Assembly: GCF_040629175.1 (NCBI RefSeq)
Contig: NZ_JBEXUX010000026.1
Span: 62,001-126,000 of the forward strand
Source of the DNA: Embleya sp040629175
Lineage (GTDB): Bacteria > Actinomycetota > Actinomycetes > Streptomycetales > Streptomycetaceae
Direction: 5' to 3'
Length of the DNA stretch: 64,000 nucleotides
Shown here: positions 7,987 to 17,075 of the stretch, in pieces
Layout of the letters: the number at the start of each line of letters is the position of its first letter
How positions within the stretch are numbered: position 1 is the first letter of the stretch
Notes under the pieces: generated by a model
What the model was told of the DNA's origin: nothing
The model's database searches: none
Seen by the model: the letters and a program-made list of their open reading frames with translations, nothing else
Position numbers and translations under genes: made by a program

Positions 7987-8955
7987 TCATCGAAGGCCGA
8001 GTTCGGCTCCCGTCTCGTCGCTGCCGGTCCGGGCGCGTAGGGCGCGGATGGACCAGTCGAGTACCGGGTGCAGGCTTTGTGGGGCGGGCCAGCCGTTGAT
8101 CGTTGCCAGCAGTGCGAGGTATCGCTCCCTGCGGGGGTCGTCGATGTGTTCCAAGCGGGACAGGAGTCGCCGTCGGGACTCGGCGTCGTCCCGGGCGTCG
8201 AGGAGATGTGCGCAGCGGGTCACAAGGGTCGAGACGATCTCATCGGCCTGTGGCGAGGTGGGTTCGACGCCGCCCGCCACGACCGGGGCGATCCGGTCGC
8301 GGACGATCGCGGCCAAGGTGTTGTGTGGGGTGGGCGGAGCCCCCTCGGTGTGCGTGGCCGCCTCGTCCTGGACCATCCGTTGCATCCGGACCCGGAAGTC
8401 CGGGTCCTGGGAGAGTTCGGCCAGTTCGACCCACGCCCGGACCTGCTCCACCTCGGGGTTGTCGGGCAGTTCCGGAGTCATCGAGCGCATGATCCCCGCG
8501 AACATCGGTGCATTGCGCACATCGGCGAAGGCGGCGTGAAGGAACTCGTCGATCAGTCGCCGGCGTTCGGCTTCGGACAGGGTGGCCAGACGGTGCATCA
8601 GATGTGTCTCCTCAAGGGTGGCTCCGCGTGTGGCCACAGCGCTCAGCACCGCGCGCCGCAGCCGCAGGATCCGGATCTGCACCTCCAGCGCCTCGGCATG
8701 TGCCGCGGCGACCTCCGACAGCGCGAGTTCCCGGTCCACGACCTTGCGGATGGCCGCGAGATCCAGTCCCAGATCGCGCAGGGTCCGCACCAGGTCCAGG
8801 CGTGCGACGGCACCGTCGTCGTACCGGCGGTAGCCGGCCGGGCTGCGGTCGACGGGAGGCAGCAGTCCGCAGTCCGAGTAGAACCGGACGGTTTTGACCG
8901 TGGCACCGGTGCGCCGGGCCAATTCGCCGATCGAGTAGAGCGTGTGGCCGTTCAT
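7987..8955 (-). CDS. MerR family transcriptional regulator with long C-terminal domain
   Basis: A 322-residue regulator. Residues 5-75 are a MerR winged helix (YSIGELARRTGATVKTVRFY, SPAGYRRYDDGAVARLDLVR), followed by a coiled dimerisation helix to about residue 115. The long helical carboxy domain is unlike the short metal-binding tails of classical MerR proteins; it is Cys-poor, so metal sensing is unlikely and a small-molecule ligand is probable. Start at the ATG at 8953-8955. No target gene is adjacent in a divergent position: the sequence upstream is a field of gene fragments. Confidence 0.88.
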   Translation of the reverse strand: MNGHTLYSIGELARRTGATVKTVRFYSDCGLLPPVDRSPAGYRRYDDGAVARLDLVRTLRDLGLDLAAIRKVVDRELALSEVAAAHAEALEVQIRILRLRRAVLSAVATRGATLEETHLMHRLATLSEAERRRLIDEFLHAAFADVRNAPMFAGIMRSMTPELPDNPEVEQVRAWVELAELSQDPDFRVRMQRMVQDEAATHTEGAPPTPHNTLAAIVRDRIAPVVAGGVEPTSPQADEIVSTLVTRCAHLLDARDDAESRRRLLSRLEHIDDPRRERYLALLATINGWPAPQSLHPVLDWSIRALRARTGSDETGAELGLR

Positions 8956-9094
8956 ACCCCCACCTTCGGGTCTCCCCCTGCCGGAGACTCAACCCCGGTC
9001 ACGACTGAGAAGGATGTTCCCGGACGGGTACGCAGCCCGGTGACGTCGTGCCCCCGACACACACGGCGCCGGCGGTCCGGGCTGCGTTGCCTCA

Positions 9095-9215
9095 AGGGAT
9101 CGCGCTGTGGCGCGGCGCGCGGCGGAGGGGTCCCGGCTCTTCGAGCGCGGCTGTGCCGATGCGAACGTTGGTGAGGTGGTGGGTGACGAGGATCCTGGTG
9201 CGTCCTTCGGTGAGC
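9095..9215 (-). pseudogene. ABC transporter ATPase fragment (H-loop region)
   Basis: One frame reads GLRRLTEGRTRILVTHHLTN then VRIGTAALEEPG, resembling the stretch around the H-loop histidine of ABC exporter ATPases (GRTxIxVTHRLxxxRxAD). No Walker motifs survive nearby. Small and uncertain relic. Confidence 0.35.
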
Positions 9216-9291
9216 CGGCGGAGACCATTCGTGGCCGAGACGTCCCACGGCGGCGACTGCGGCCGCCCACCCGCACCCGCACCCGCACCCG

Positions 9292-9690
9292 ATGTCCCCG
9301 GGCCACGGCCGGGACGGCGTTCCGGCCGCGCCGGACGACCTCGTCCCGGCGCTGCTCGCCAAGGACCCCGACCACCGTCCCGCGTCCGCGGCCGAGGTCC
9401 ACCGCCGACTCCGCGAACTCCCCACCACGCCCGGCACTTCCGAGGCCGTCACCCGTGTGCCCGTCGTCACGGACCACGACGCGGCGGCGATGGGATCCGA
9501 CGCGCCGCTCGTGCTCGCCCCGCCGTTCCGGTTCGCGGTTCCCTCGGTGCGACCACTGTCCGATCCGGTGACCGGCGACGAGGTCGGATCCCTTGCGCCG
9601 GGGGAGTGGTTCCTGGCCGTGGCGTCGCACGAACGCGGATTCCTGGCGGCGAGCACCATGTGGCGGGCGGCGCCGAGCCGAACCTGGTAG
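9292..9690 (+). pseudogene. Ser/Thr protein kinase C-terminal fragment
   Basis: The frame begins with the end of a Hanks-type kinase domain (PDDLVPALLAKDPDHRPASA then AEVHRRLREL: the subdomain XI arginine and final helix). It continues through a Pro/Thr linker and a juxtamembrane-like tail to a stop at 9690. The ATP-binding and catalytic loops are missing upstream, so it is the 3' end of a PknB-like kinase gene. The ATG at 9292 is fortuitous. Confidence 0.65.
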
Positions 9691-9904
9691 ACGTGCCCAC
9701 ACGACACCCGGCGCGAACTGGTCCACCACGGCCCGGATACGCACCTACACCGCAGGCGAGGCGATCCCCACCCCCGACGAACCGGCCCGCTGCGCCGTCG
9801 CATGGGCGACCGCGCAGGCCGCCGGCGCTCACCGGGCCGGGACGCAACGTGCCGCGAAGGCGTCGCACATCCCGCGAAGAGGCCGCTTGCGACCGGGTGT
9901 TCGG

Positions 9905-11140
9905 TCAGTTCGGGAGGAGGGACTCCAAGGGCACCCGGGTATCGGCCAAGCGGGCCGGGTCGAGGGTCGCGCCGGAGCGGATGAGGGCCTGGACGGGTTC
10001 GACCACGTCCCAGACGTTGACGTTCATGCCCGCCAGGACCCGGTCGCCGGACAGCCAGAAGGCGACGAACTCGCGCGCGGCGGGGTCGCCGCGGAAGACG
10101 ACCCGGTCGTAGCCGTCGGGTTCGACGTATCCGGTGTACTCCATGCCCAGGTCGTACTGGTCGGTGAAGAAGTACGGCAGTCGGTCGTAGACCGCGTCCT
10201 GGCCGAGCATCGCCCGGGCCGCGGTCTGCGGCTGGTTCAGCGCGTTGGCCCAGTGCTCGACTCGGATGTGCCGTCCCAACAGCGGATGGTGGGCGTTGGC
10301 GACGTCGCCGGCGGCATAGACGTCGGGGGCGGAGGTACGCAGGTGTTCGTCGGTGACGATGCCGTTGTCGACCGCGAGCCCCGCCGCATCGGCCAGGCGG
10401 GTGTCGGGGGTGACGCCGATCCCGACGACGACCGCGTCCGCCTCGATCCGGGTGCCGTCCGTGAGCAGGACGGCGTTCGCCGTGCCGGAGCCGCCGCTGA
10501 TCTCGGCGACTTCGACGCCGAGCCGAAGGTCCACACCGTGATCGCGGTGCAGCTCGGCGAAGACCCGTGCCGCTTCCGGGCCGAGGGCCCGTAGCAGCGG
10601 TAGTTCCGCGCTTTCGAGCACCGCCACTTCGGCGCCCGCCGCGCGCGCGGCGGCAGCCGCCTCCAGGCCGATCCAGCCGGCCCCGATGACGACGATCCCG
10701 GCCCCGGGCCGGAACACGGCCTTGAGCCGGTCGCTGTCCTCCAGCCTCCGCAGGTACAGCACCCCGTCCAGCTCCGCGCCGGGAACCCGCAGCCGCCGCG
10801 GCGAGGCGCCGGTGGTCAGGAGCAGCGCGGCGTAGTCGAGCCGGCTGCCGTCGCCGAGGGTCAGCCGGTGCGCGGCGGGATCGAGGGCGGTGGCCGTCGT
10901 GTCCAGGCGCAGGTCGATCCCATGGTCGGCGTACCATCCCTCCGGGTGGACGTACGCTTTCGCGCGCTCCTCCTTCCCGAGCAGGTAGCCCTTGGACAGG
11001 GGCGGGCGCTCGTACGGGCGCTCCCGCTCGTCGCCGATCAGCACCAGCGGGCCATCGAAGCCCTGTTCCCGGAGTGTCTGCGCGGCCTTCGCCCCGCCCA
11101 GCCCCGCTCCGACGATCACATGGGCACGGTTCACGGTCAT
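9905..11140 (-). CDS. FAD-dependent NAD(P)H:ferredoxin-type oxidoreductase
   Basis: A 411-residue soluble flavoprotein. It has an FAD Rossmann motif GAGLGGAKAA (about residues 11-20), an NAD(P) Rossmann motif IGAGWIGLEAAAAAR (about 150-164), the FAD-contact motif VYAAGDVANA (about 270-280) and a reductase C-terminal domain (from about residue 320). The architecture is that of rubredoxin/ferredoxin reductases that pass electrons to P450s or Rieske oxygenases; no ferredoxin or P450 gene lies beside it. ATG at 11138-11140 with GAGGAAGAGC upstream. Stand-alone gene. Confidence 0.92.
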   Translation of the reverse strand: MTVNRAHVIVGAGLGGAKAAQTLREQGFDGPLVLIGDERERPYERPPLSKGYLLGKEERAKAYVHPEGWYADHGIDLRLDTTATALDPAAHRLTLGDGSRLDYAALLLTTGASPRRLRVPGAELDGVLYLRRLEDSDRLKAVFRPGAGIVVIGAGWIGLEAAAAARAAGAEVAVLESAELPLLRALGPEAARVFAELHRDHGVDLRLGVEVAEISGGSGTANAVLLTDGTRIEADAVVVGIGVTPDTRLADAAGLAVDNGIVTDEHLRTSAPDVYAAGDVANAHHPLLGRHIRVEHWANALNQPQTAARAMLGQDAVYDRLPYFFTDQYDLGMEYTGYVEPDGYDRVVFRGDPAAREFVAFWLSGDRVLAGMNVNVWDVVEPVQALIRSGATLDPARLADTRVPLESLLPN

Positions 11141-11952
11141 GCGCTCTTCCTCCTACATTGGTTCCCGCACCGGTCCGGCCACGGGGATGGGGACGGGGCG
11201 GGCGCGGATCCGAACGGACAGCTCCGACACCAACGCTTTCCCCGTCGAACGCGTCGAGGGGACCTCGCACACGGGGGATTCGGTAACCGAACCCCGCCAT
11301 CCTCACCCGCCCTCGGCATCCGCCTGCGGGTCCGAGCGCCCTCACGACCCGCGAACCACCCGAACGGCCCACCTCCGGGAACCCTCCATCACGCAGCCGG
11401 CTTCCTGCCGGTCGAAGGCGGGGACCTCTGTCGGTACGGCCGGCCGATGCCGGCCATGACGACGCCGGCCGCCGGCACCGGGGCCTCGCACGCACCCGTG
11501 GATCGCTCCCGAGCGCCGATCGATTGCGCGGCGCGCTCGGTTCAGTCCCGGTGCTGCCCTGTTCACCCTGATGCGGACGAAAGCGGATCGAGCGGGACCG
11601 CACCGTCAACCCGGTCGACGCCAGGACCAGTTCACGGTCCGCAGCCGGCACTGGCCGACTTCGCGAACTCCATGCCGACAAGGCTTGCGACATCTCCACT
11701 CTGCGGGAGAAGAGTCGACGGTGGCGCAGACCGCAGACCGCAGACCGCAGACTGGTCGGCCCGCCGGCCGCGTTACGCTCTGCGGGCAGGCCCTCGGTCC
11801 CTGTCGGTGGGGGTCTCTACACTGTGCGTAATGACACTCGGTCCAGCCCTTCCGCTTCCCCACCCGGCTCTCCCCTCTCTGCTCCGCTCCGATCGCGCGG
11901 TGGCAACACCACCGACCCGAACCGGCGTTCGCCGCCGGGTGGGGGTGTCGCG
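11141..11952. other. 812-base stretch without a recognised gene
   Basis: Frames on both strands are Arg/Pro-rich shadows. The stretch contains the reductase promoter region at its left, a 7-bp tandem repeat at 11725-11752 and the leader of the Nudix gene at its right. No remnant could be named. Confidence 0.4.
11725..11752. repeat. four tandem copies of CGCAGAC
   Basis: Four perfect head-to-tail copies of a 7-base unit, about 200 bases upstream of the Nudix gene. Probably a slippage-prone microsatellite; no function evident. Confidence 0.85.
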
Positions 11953-12459
11953 ATGAGCGACGCGCAAGACGTCGTGGGTGCGGGGGTGCCGGTACCGCAC
12001 TCTCGGGTGGGTGCGCAGCAGGGTGTGTTGAACATCGTGGGCGCCCATCTGTACGCGGAGGACGCCCGGGGCCGGATCCTGCTCGGACTGCGGCATCCCG
12101 ATTCCGTCTACGCGCCCTCGACCCATCACTTCCTGGCCGGTCACTGCGAGCAGGAGTCCGCCGTCGCGTGCCTGGTGCGCGAGGCCCGGGAGGAGGCCGG
12201 ACTGGTGATCGACGCCGACGACGTCGAGTTCGCGCACGCCGTGCACCTCGTGGATCCGCCGGGGACTCGACCACGGATGCAACTGATCTTCCGAGCACGG
12301 CGGTGGACGGGTACGCCGACGATCCTCGAACCGGACAAGTGCGTCGGCTGGGGCTGGTGGTACCCCCACGACCTGCCCGACCCGATCGTCCCCTACACAC
12401 GCGCCGCGATCGAAGCCATCCAGGCGGGCCACCTGTACACCGAGATCGGCTGGACGTAA
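11953..12459 (+). CDS. Nudix hydrolase
   Basis: A 168-residue cytoplasmic Nudix-fold protein that should hydrolyse a nucleoside-diphosphate-linked substrate. The Nudix box is GHCEQESAVACLVREAREEA followed by GL: the RExxEExG part and E-x7-R spacing are intact, but the usual glycine between Gln and Glu is missing, shortening the loop by one residue. WGWWYPHDLP near residue 135 is typical of the carboxy side of the domain. The ATG at 11953 was chosen because homologous sequence begins about there (MSDAQDVV); a longer in-frame reading back to 11824 is low-complexity. Substrate unknown. Confidence 0.85.
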   Translation: MSDAQDVVGAGVPVPHSRVGAQQGVLNIVGAHLYAEDARGRILLGLRHPDSVYAPSTHHFLAGHCEQESAVACLVREAREEAGLVIDADDVEFAHAVHLVDPPGTRPRMQLIFRARRWTGTPTILEPDKCVGWGWWYPHDLPDPIVPYTRAAIEAIQAGHLYTEIGWT

Positions 12460-12584
12460 CCCGAGCGCGGCCCGAATCCCTCCTGGACGAACTCCTGCAT
12501 TTCGACGGGGATTTGCGTCACCCGCCGGGCGGGGAGTCGTGCCCGGCGGGGAGCGGCGGCCAACGGCGGTCGGTGAGCACGGGA

Positions 12585-12990
12585 CCGCCTGTGGGGCGTC
12601 AACGGCCGCTGCAAGGGCACCGCCGACGCCGGGCCGCGCCGAAGTCGATCCGCGCCGCCCGACCCGACGGCGCCCCGATCCACATCGTCCCGGACAACCT
12701 CTCCGCCCACACCGGCGCCGACATCCGCCGCCGGGCGAAGAGAACAAGGTCGAGCCGTGCTTCACCCCGACCTACGCATCCCGGGCCAACCCGATCGAGG
12801 CCCGCTTCGGCCCGCTGCGGCAGTTCACCCCGGCCAACTCCCGCCACTGCGGCCACCCCACGCAAACCCGGGCACTGCGCCGGCGCACCGCCGACACCCG
12901 CCACCCGGACGTACTTGCCGCCCAACGCAAGGAATGCGCCCGCATGCGCGGCGAGAAGGCATCCGCCGGGGCGGACGCCCCTCGACGCCG
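12585..12990 (+). mobile_element. IS630-family transposase remnant
   Basis: Pieces in two frames are recognisable as the carboxy half of an IS630-type DDE transposase. The first is SIRAARPDGAPIHIVPDNLS then AHTGADIRRR (second catalytic Asp in DNLSAH). After a frameshift at about 12750 comes KVEPCFTPTYASRANPIEAR then FGPLRQFT (catalytic Glu in NPIEA), and RHPDVLAAQRKECARMRGEK. The amino half with the first Asp is missing and no terminal inverted repeats or TA duplication were found, so the element is dead. Confidence 0.75.
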
Positions 12991-13070
12991 CAGCCCGACC
13001 GACCGTGAACCGCAGCCCCGGAGTGCCGAAAGGGACAAGTTCACGAGAAGGACGGCGACAGAAGGACGAC

Positions 13071-13448
13071 TCAGGAGGCGGGCGGACCGATCTCCCCCGC
13101 AAAGACGATGACCTGGTCGATGAGGCTCCGCCGCAGATGGACGACGTCCGTTCCCGCCAGGCAGGGGCCTCCATCCGGCGTGGTGAAGACCCACTGGTAC
13201 CGGGCCCACTCGTCAGGCATGTCCACCGCCGAGCAGCGCACCATCGTGCCGGTCCCCGCCGGGTGGCGCCGGATGTCCAGCACGAACCGCTCGACCGCCG
13301 CGATTCCTTCGCTGCGACCCAACGGCCCCCAGAAGACCACGTCCGAGGTCAGGGCCTGGGAGAGCAGGGCAGTCACATAGCTGTCGTCCGAGGCGTTGAA
13401 CGCGGACATGAATGTGTCGATCGCGGAGCGTGCCGTCTCTTCCTGCAT
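13071..13448 (-). CDS. SnoaL/NTF2-like domain protein
   Basis: A 125-residue single-domain protein of the NTF2-like superfamily. It has an amino-terminal helix pair (AIDTFMSAFNASDDSYVTAL), then the cone-shaped sheet segments VVFWGPLGRSEGIAAVERFV and YQWVFTTPDGGPCLAGTDVV. Members are small-molecule isomerases/cyclases or proteins of unknown function. Length is normal for the fold and the frame is intact. ATG at 13446-13448 is the only sensible start. Neighbours are gene remnants, so context gives no role. Confidence 0.75.
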   Translation of the reverse strand: MQEETARSAIDTFMSAFNASDDSYVTALLSQALTSDVVFWGPLGRSEGIAAVERFVLDIRRHPAGTGTMVRCSAVDMPDEWARYQWVFTTPDGGPCLAGTDVVHLRRSLIDQVIVFAGEIGPPAS

Positions 13449-13521
13449 GCCCCAGTAATACCAGCCGTTGCGCGTGCGCTCGTCCCGCGAGCCGCCTTCC
13501 GATCACCGTGGACCATCCCGG

Positions 13522-13680
13522 TCACAGCACTGGGTGTACGTGCGCACCGAGCCGCCGGGTCCATTCGCGGGCCGCCGTCACGGTGGGACCGGCCAGGGTC
13601 TCGGCCCGCTCGGTGTAGGCGTCGAAGGCGTCTGCGCGGTGCGCCGTCCGGTCCGCCGTTCGGTTTTCCCGTCCGGTCCA
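13522..13680 (-). pseudogene. unidentified 3' gene fragment
   Basis: A frame ending at 13522 reads DAFDAYTERAETLAGPTVTA then AREWTRRLGAHVHPVL, an acidic helical stretch with good coding character, but it has no start or upstream body. Probably the tail of a lost gene. Rest of the gap 13449-13796 shows nothing. Confidence 0.3.
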
Positions 13681-13796
13681 TCCGGTGCCGACTGCTGTTC
13701 ACCGCGCCGTGCACAACCTGGATGCGGAATGGGTAGGTTCGTGGTGTCTTCGGCGTGTATCGCCGGGTCGACTCGACGGGCTGATAGCTTGCGCGG

Positions 13797-14165
13797 ATGA
13801 TCACCGGTGCACACACGATCATCTACGCGACCGACGCCGAGGCTGCACGCGCGTTCTTCCGCGACGTACTTGGGTTCGGGCACGTCGACGCCGGAGGCGG
13901 CTGGCTCATCTTCAAGTCCCCGCCGAGCGAACTGGCCGTACACCCGGCCGACCCGCACGCCGCCGGTGTCGCCGAACTGTTCCTGATGTGCGACGACCTC
14001 GCCGCCACGGTCACCGAACTGAAGGCCAAGGGCGTCGAGTTCACCACGGACGTCACCGAACAGGGCTGGGGCCTGGTCACCACCCTGGCCGTCCCGGGCG
14101 CGGGCACACTCGGGTTGTACCAACCACACCACGACACCGCGTACGACCTGACCCGACCCGGTTGA
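13797..14165 (+). CDS. VOC (glyoxalase/bleomycin-resistance) family protein
   Basis: A 122-residue VOC protein made of two beta-alpha-beta-beta-beta modules: HTIIYATDAEAARAFFRDVL starts the first, VAELFLMCDDLAATVTELKA the second, and PGAGTLGLYQPHH ends it. Family members are metal-dependent lyases, dioxygenases or antibiotic-binding proteins; ligands cannot be fixed without structure modelling. ATG at 13797 directly follows the promoter region. Stand-alone. Confidence 0.88.
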   Translation: MITGAHTIIYATDAEAARAFFRDVLGFGHVDAGGGWLIFKSPPSELAVHPADPHAAGVAELFLMCDDLAATVTELKAKGVEFTTDVTEQGWGLVTTLAVPGAGTLGLYQPHHDTAYDLTRPG

Positions 14166-14558
14166 CGTTCCCGCCCCCACCCGCCCGGTTCAGCTGACGG
14201 GCTCACGCGCTCCGCCTGTGCGTCGTCTTCATTGCCGGTTGGCCGGCGGACGCCGCGCCGGCGTCGTAGCGGTCGCGGTAGCCGATCGGTGCGCATGGGG
14301 GACGGGGGAAGGTTGCGCGCGGCCGGGGTGGCGGCGGCGCCTGCCGTCCCGCCGACTGCTTGATCGTGCCGCATGCTCACGAGCCGGAGCGCCGGGTTCC
14401 CGACCCGGAAGTAATCGAGTGCCTCCGGATCCCGTCCCGCGCGCAACGCCGTACGTGGATGTCGGCTGGTCTCGCGAAGGCAGGGATCGTGGGGTACTGA
14501 GTCCCGGGAGAACGAACACTGCGCCCCCGCACCCGACTTCACACCGGGTGAGGGGAGC
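14166..14558. other. no gene seen
   Basis: 393 bases between the VOC gene and the truncated gene at 14559, with no protein-like frame and no repeat noticed beyond general GC richness. Includes the ribosome site GAGGGGAGC for the next frame. Confidence 0.4.
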
Positions 14559-15010
14559 GTGCGCAAACAGACGTTCGACTCCTACGCCACCGCCGTCGAC
14601 TGGACCGACACCGACCGCGTCGCCCGCGCACTGTGGGTGTTCGAGACCCTGCTGCGCCGGGTCGATCGCGACGACCGCCGCGACGGCGACGGGATCACCG
14701 CGGACTCACGGGCGGATCTGCCGGAGGCGTTCGCGCGCGACGGTGTGCGTCTGGACGACGGCCCCGCAGGCGGACACCGCTCGAGAGCGCACCGCTGCCA
14801 CCGGGAGGCGCGGGCGCCTGCCCACCCGCACACCACGTCGAACAGGCCCGCGCCCCAACCGCGACCCGGTCCCGCTCCGACACACCCATCACCGTCCCGG
14901 CACTCCACAATCCCACCGCGCCCCGACCCCAACCCGCACCACACGAACCACCACCCCCGCCTGCGCCGCTACGTCGCAGACGGCCGGATCGTGGACATCG
15001 GCCCGTGCAG
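14559..15010 (+). pseudogene. hypothetical gene, interrupted
   Basis: A GTG start with a good ribosome site (GAGGGGAGC) opens a frame reading RKQTFDSYATAVDWTDTDRV then ARALWVFETLLRRVDRD. The layout FEELL...LRRDGxxLDD is common in small phage-defence-adjacent and hypothetical actinobacterial proteins. Coding character is lost at about 14780 and seems to return briefly at about 14960 as LRRYVADGRIVDIGP. An insertion of roughly 180 bases or a frameshifted middle would explain this. Downstream to 15224 nothing is recognised. Function unknown. Confidence 0.4.
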
Positions 15011-15224
15011 CCCACCGTGCCCACTTCCCGGAACGCTGCGCGCCGCAGGTCCGAGCCGATGGCCGGCCTGCGGATCCTCGGCGCCCCGCTCGTGCCGACC
15101 GCCATCGCCATCCAACAAACCGCCCACCGAACCCCGACCACCCCCTGAACACCCCCGGACCGCCCGGCGGTTGCCCAGGCTTCGGCCCCGGCGCCCCGGG
15201 CGGTCGGGCGATCCGGCCCCCGCC

Positions 15225-15899
15225 TCAGCCGGTGAGGCCGGCTGCGGTCAGGGTGAGGTGGCGGGTCAGTACCTCGGCGGCGGTGTTCGCGTCGCGGGCC
15301 AGCGCCGCCTCCTCCAGGTCGCGGTGTTCGTCGATACCGTCCCGGCCCGGGTTGCGGTGCGCCGACCAGCGGCGCGCCAGTTCGCTCGCGGTCCACATGC
15401 GGTCGAAGGTCTCGAGGAGGACGCGGTTGCCGCACCCGTCCAGCAGGGTGCGGTGGAAGACCCGGTGCGCCTCGGCCCAGGCGGCGGTGTAGTACTCGCC
15501 CTCCTCCGGCACGTACGGCGGCGTGCGGGCCAGCCGGTGGTGGGCGGCTCGCACCCGGGCCTCCCAGTCGAGGTCGCCGCGCTCGATGGACATGCGCAGC
15601 AGGACCGGTTCGACGGTCCGGCGCGCTTCCGCGATCTCCTGCCAACGGCGATCCGAGTAGGCCGGGACGGCGAACCCGCGGTTGGCGAGCCGGTCGGCGA
15701 GGCCGTCGCCGACGACGCGTACGAGCGCCTCGCGCACGACGGCGAGGCTCACCCCCTGTTCTCTGGCAAGGTCCTGCGGCTTGAGCGCGTCACCGGGGGC
15801 ATAGTCCCCGCGCATGATCGCGTCCCGCAGGTGTGTGTAGACCTGCTCGGAGAGCATCTGCTTCCCCGGTGGGGACGGGGTATGGACCGCCTGAGTCAT
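15225..15899 (-). CDS. GntR family regulator (FadR/FCD subfamily)
   Basis: A 224-residue repressor. The winged helix spans about residues 15-80 (VYTHLRDAIMRGDYAPGDAL, DLAREQGVSLAVVREALVRV), followed by a helical FCD effector domain (RRTVEPVLLRM, AEAHRVFHRTLLDGCGNRVL, DEHRDLEEAAL) that in relatives binds carboxylates, often with a metal held by the Asp/His residues. It is divergent from the PEBP-SRPBCC fusion gene, and the AT-rich palindromes at 15925-15955 between them are the likely operator. Start ATG 15897-15899. Confidence 0.92.
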   Translation of the reverse strand: MTQAVHTPSPPGKQMLSEQVYTHLRDAIMRGDYAPGDALKPQDLAREQGVSLAVVREALVRVVGDGLADRLANRGFAVPAYSDRRWQEIAEARRTVEPVLLRMSIERGDLDWEARVRAAHHRLARTPPYVPEEGEYYTAAWAEAHRVFHRTLLDGCGNRVLLETFDRMWTASELARRWSAHRNPGRDGIDEHRDLEEAALARDANTAAEVLTRHLTLTAAGLTG

Positions 15900-15924
15900 G
15901 CGCCCATCGTAGACGATCCAACAA

Positions 15925-15955
15925 ATAATCGATTATCTTTGCTATCATCGATTTA
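15925..15955. promoter_or_regulatory. GntR operator candidate
   Basis: ATAATCGATTAT (15925-15936) is a perfect 12-base palindrome in an otherwise GC-rich region. A second degenerate copy, TATCATCGATTTA, follows at 15943-15955, about 18 bases centre to centre. Position between the GntR gene and the divergent target gene, and AT richness, suggest that operator and promoter overlap. Confidence 0.65.
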
Positions 15956-15998
15956 GTCGGTTCGGACCGGACCGGTACACCCCGAAAGGAACGACACG

Positions 15999-17036
15999 AT
16001 GAGCGGTAACAACCCCTTCGCCCGCCTTCCCGAGGCGGCCTCGTTCACCGTCACCAGCACCACCGTCGCCGACGCCGGCGCCTGGCCGCCCGAGCAGTAC
16101 TCCGGCATCTTCGGCGTTCCCCAAGGAAAGGACCTCTCCCCGCAGTTGTCCTGGCGTGGCGCCCCGGAAGGCACCAGGAGCTACGCCGTCACCGTCCACG
16201 ACCCCGACGCCCCGACCGGGTCCGGGTTCTGGCACTGGGCGGTCGCCGGCATCCCCGCCGACGTCACCGACCTGCCCGAGGGCGCCGGCGACGACACCGG
16301 TTCGGGCCTGCCCGAGGGAGCCTTCCAACTGCCCAACGACGCCCGCATGGCCCGCTTCGTCGGCGCCGCCCCGCCCGCCGGACACGGCCCGCACCGCTAC
16401 TTCGTCGTCGTCCACGCCCTCGACGTCGAGTCCATCGACGTACCGGCCGATGCCACCCCGGCGATGCTCGGCTTCATGATGGCCCCACACATCCTCGGCC
16501 GCGCGGTCCTGACCGCCACCGCCGAAACGCCGGGCCCGGGCGACATACCGCGCCCGGGCGGGAACGCCGAACGCATCGAGGTCTCCCGCCTCGTCCCGGC
16601 CCCCGCCGACGCCATCTTCGCCGTCCTGACCGACCCCGAGGGCCACGTGGACATCGACGCCTCGGGAATGCTCCTGGACGCCGAAGGCGCACCCGTCGAG
16701 CGCCCCGGCGACCGATTCCTCGTGCACATGGACCGGGAAGCCCTCGGCGACGTGCCCCTGGGCCGGTACGACGTCGAGGTGGTCATCACCACGCTCACCC
16801 CGGACGCGGAGATCGCCTGGACCGTCGAGGGCCGGATCCGGCCGCACGTCCGGCACGTCTACGGCTACCGACTGGAGCCGGCCGAGGGCGGCACCCTCGT
16901 CACGTCCTACTTCGACTGGTCGCAGGTCCCGGACGCGTGGCGGCAGCGCATCACCTTCCCGCTGATCCCCGAATCCGCCCTCAAGGCCACCCTCGGCATC
17001 CTCGAACGCACCGTGCGCCGCAGGTCCGCCGCCTGA
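15999..17036 (+). CDS. PEBP (YbhB/YbcL-like) - SRPBCC fusion protein
   Basis: A 345-residue two-domain protein in one unbroken frame. Residues 1-180 are a phosphatidylethanolamine-binding-protein fold (YbhB/Raf-kinase-inhibitor-like) with the ligand-pocket motifs DPDAPTGSGFWHW and GPHRYFVVVHALD. Residues about 190-345 are an SRPBCC/polyketide-cyclase-like domain (IEVSRLVPAPADAIFAVLTD at its start, GGTLVTSYFDWSQVPD near the end). Both folds bind hydrophobic or phosphorylated small ligands. I know of them mainly as separate genes. The ATG at 15999 has GAAAGGA upstream. It is probably repressed by the divergent GntR protein. No signal peptide, so cytoplasmic. Confidence 0.88.
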   Translation: MSGNNPFARLPEAASFTVTSTTVADAGAWPPEQYSGIFGVPQGKDLSPQLSWRGAPEGTRSYAVTVHDPDAPTGSGFWHWAVAGIPADVTDLPEGAGDDTGSGLPEGAFQLPNDARMARFVGAAPPAGHGPHRYFVVVHALDVESIDVPADATPAMLGFMMAPHILGRAVLTATAETPGPGDIPRPGGNAERIEVSRLVPAPADAIFAVLTDPEGHVDIDASGMLLDAEGAPVERPGDRFLVHMDREALGDVPLGRYDVEVVITTLTPDAEIAWTVEGRIRPHVRHVYGYRLEPAEGGTLVTSYFDWSQVPDAWRQRITFPLIPESALKATLGILERTVRRRSAA

Positions 17037-17075
17037 CCGCACCGACCGCGTGCCCGGCGACGTCGGCGGGCCGCG

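Noticed and set aside
8952..11699. 915-codon minus-strand open frame
   Set aside because: Overlaps the FAD reductase gene in another frame and is Arg/Gly/Pro-rich without motifs; a shadow.
11725..11752. 7-bp repeats as an iteron origin
   Set aside because: Only four short units, no replication gene or AT-rich region beside them.
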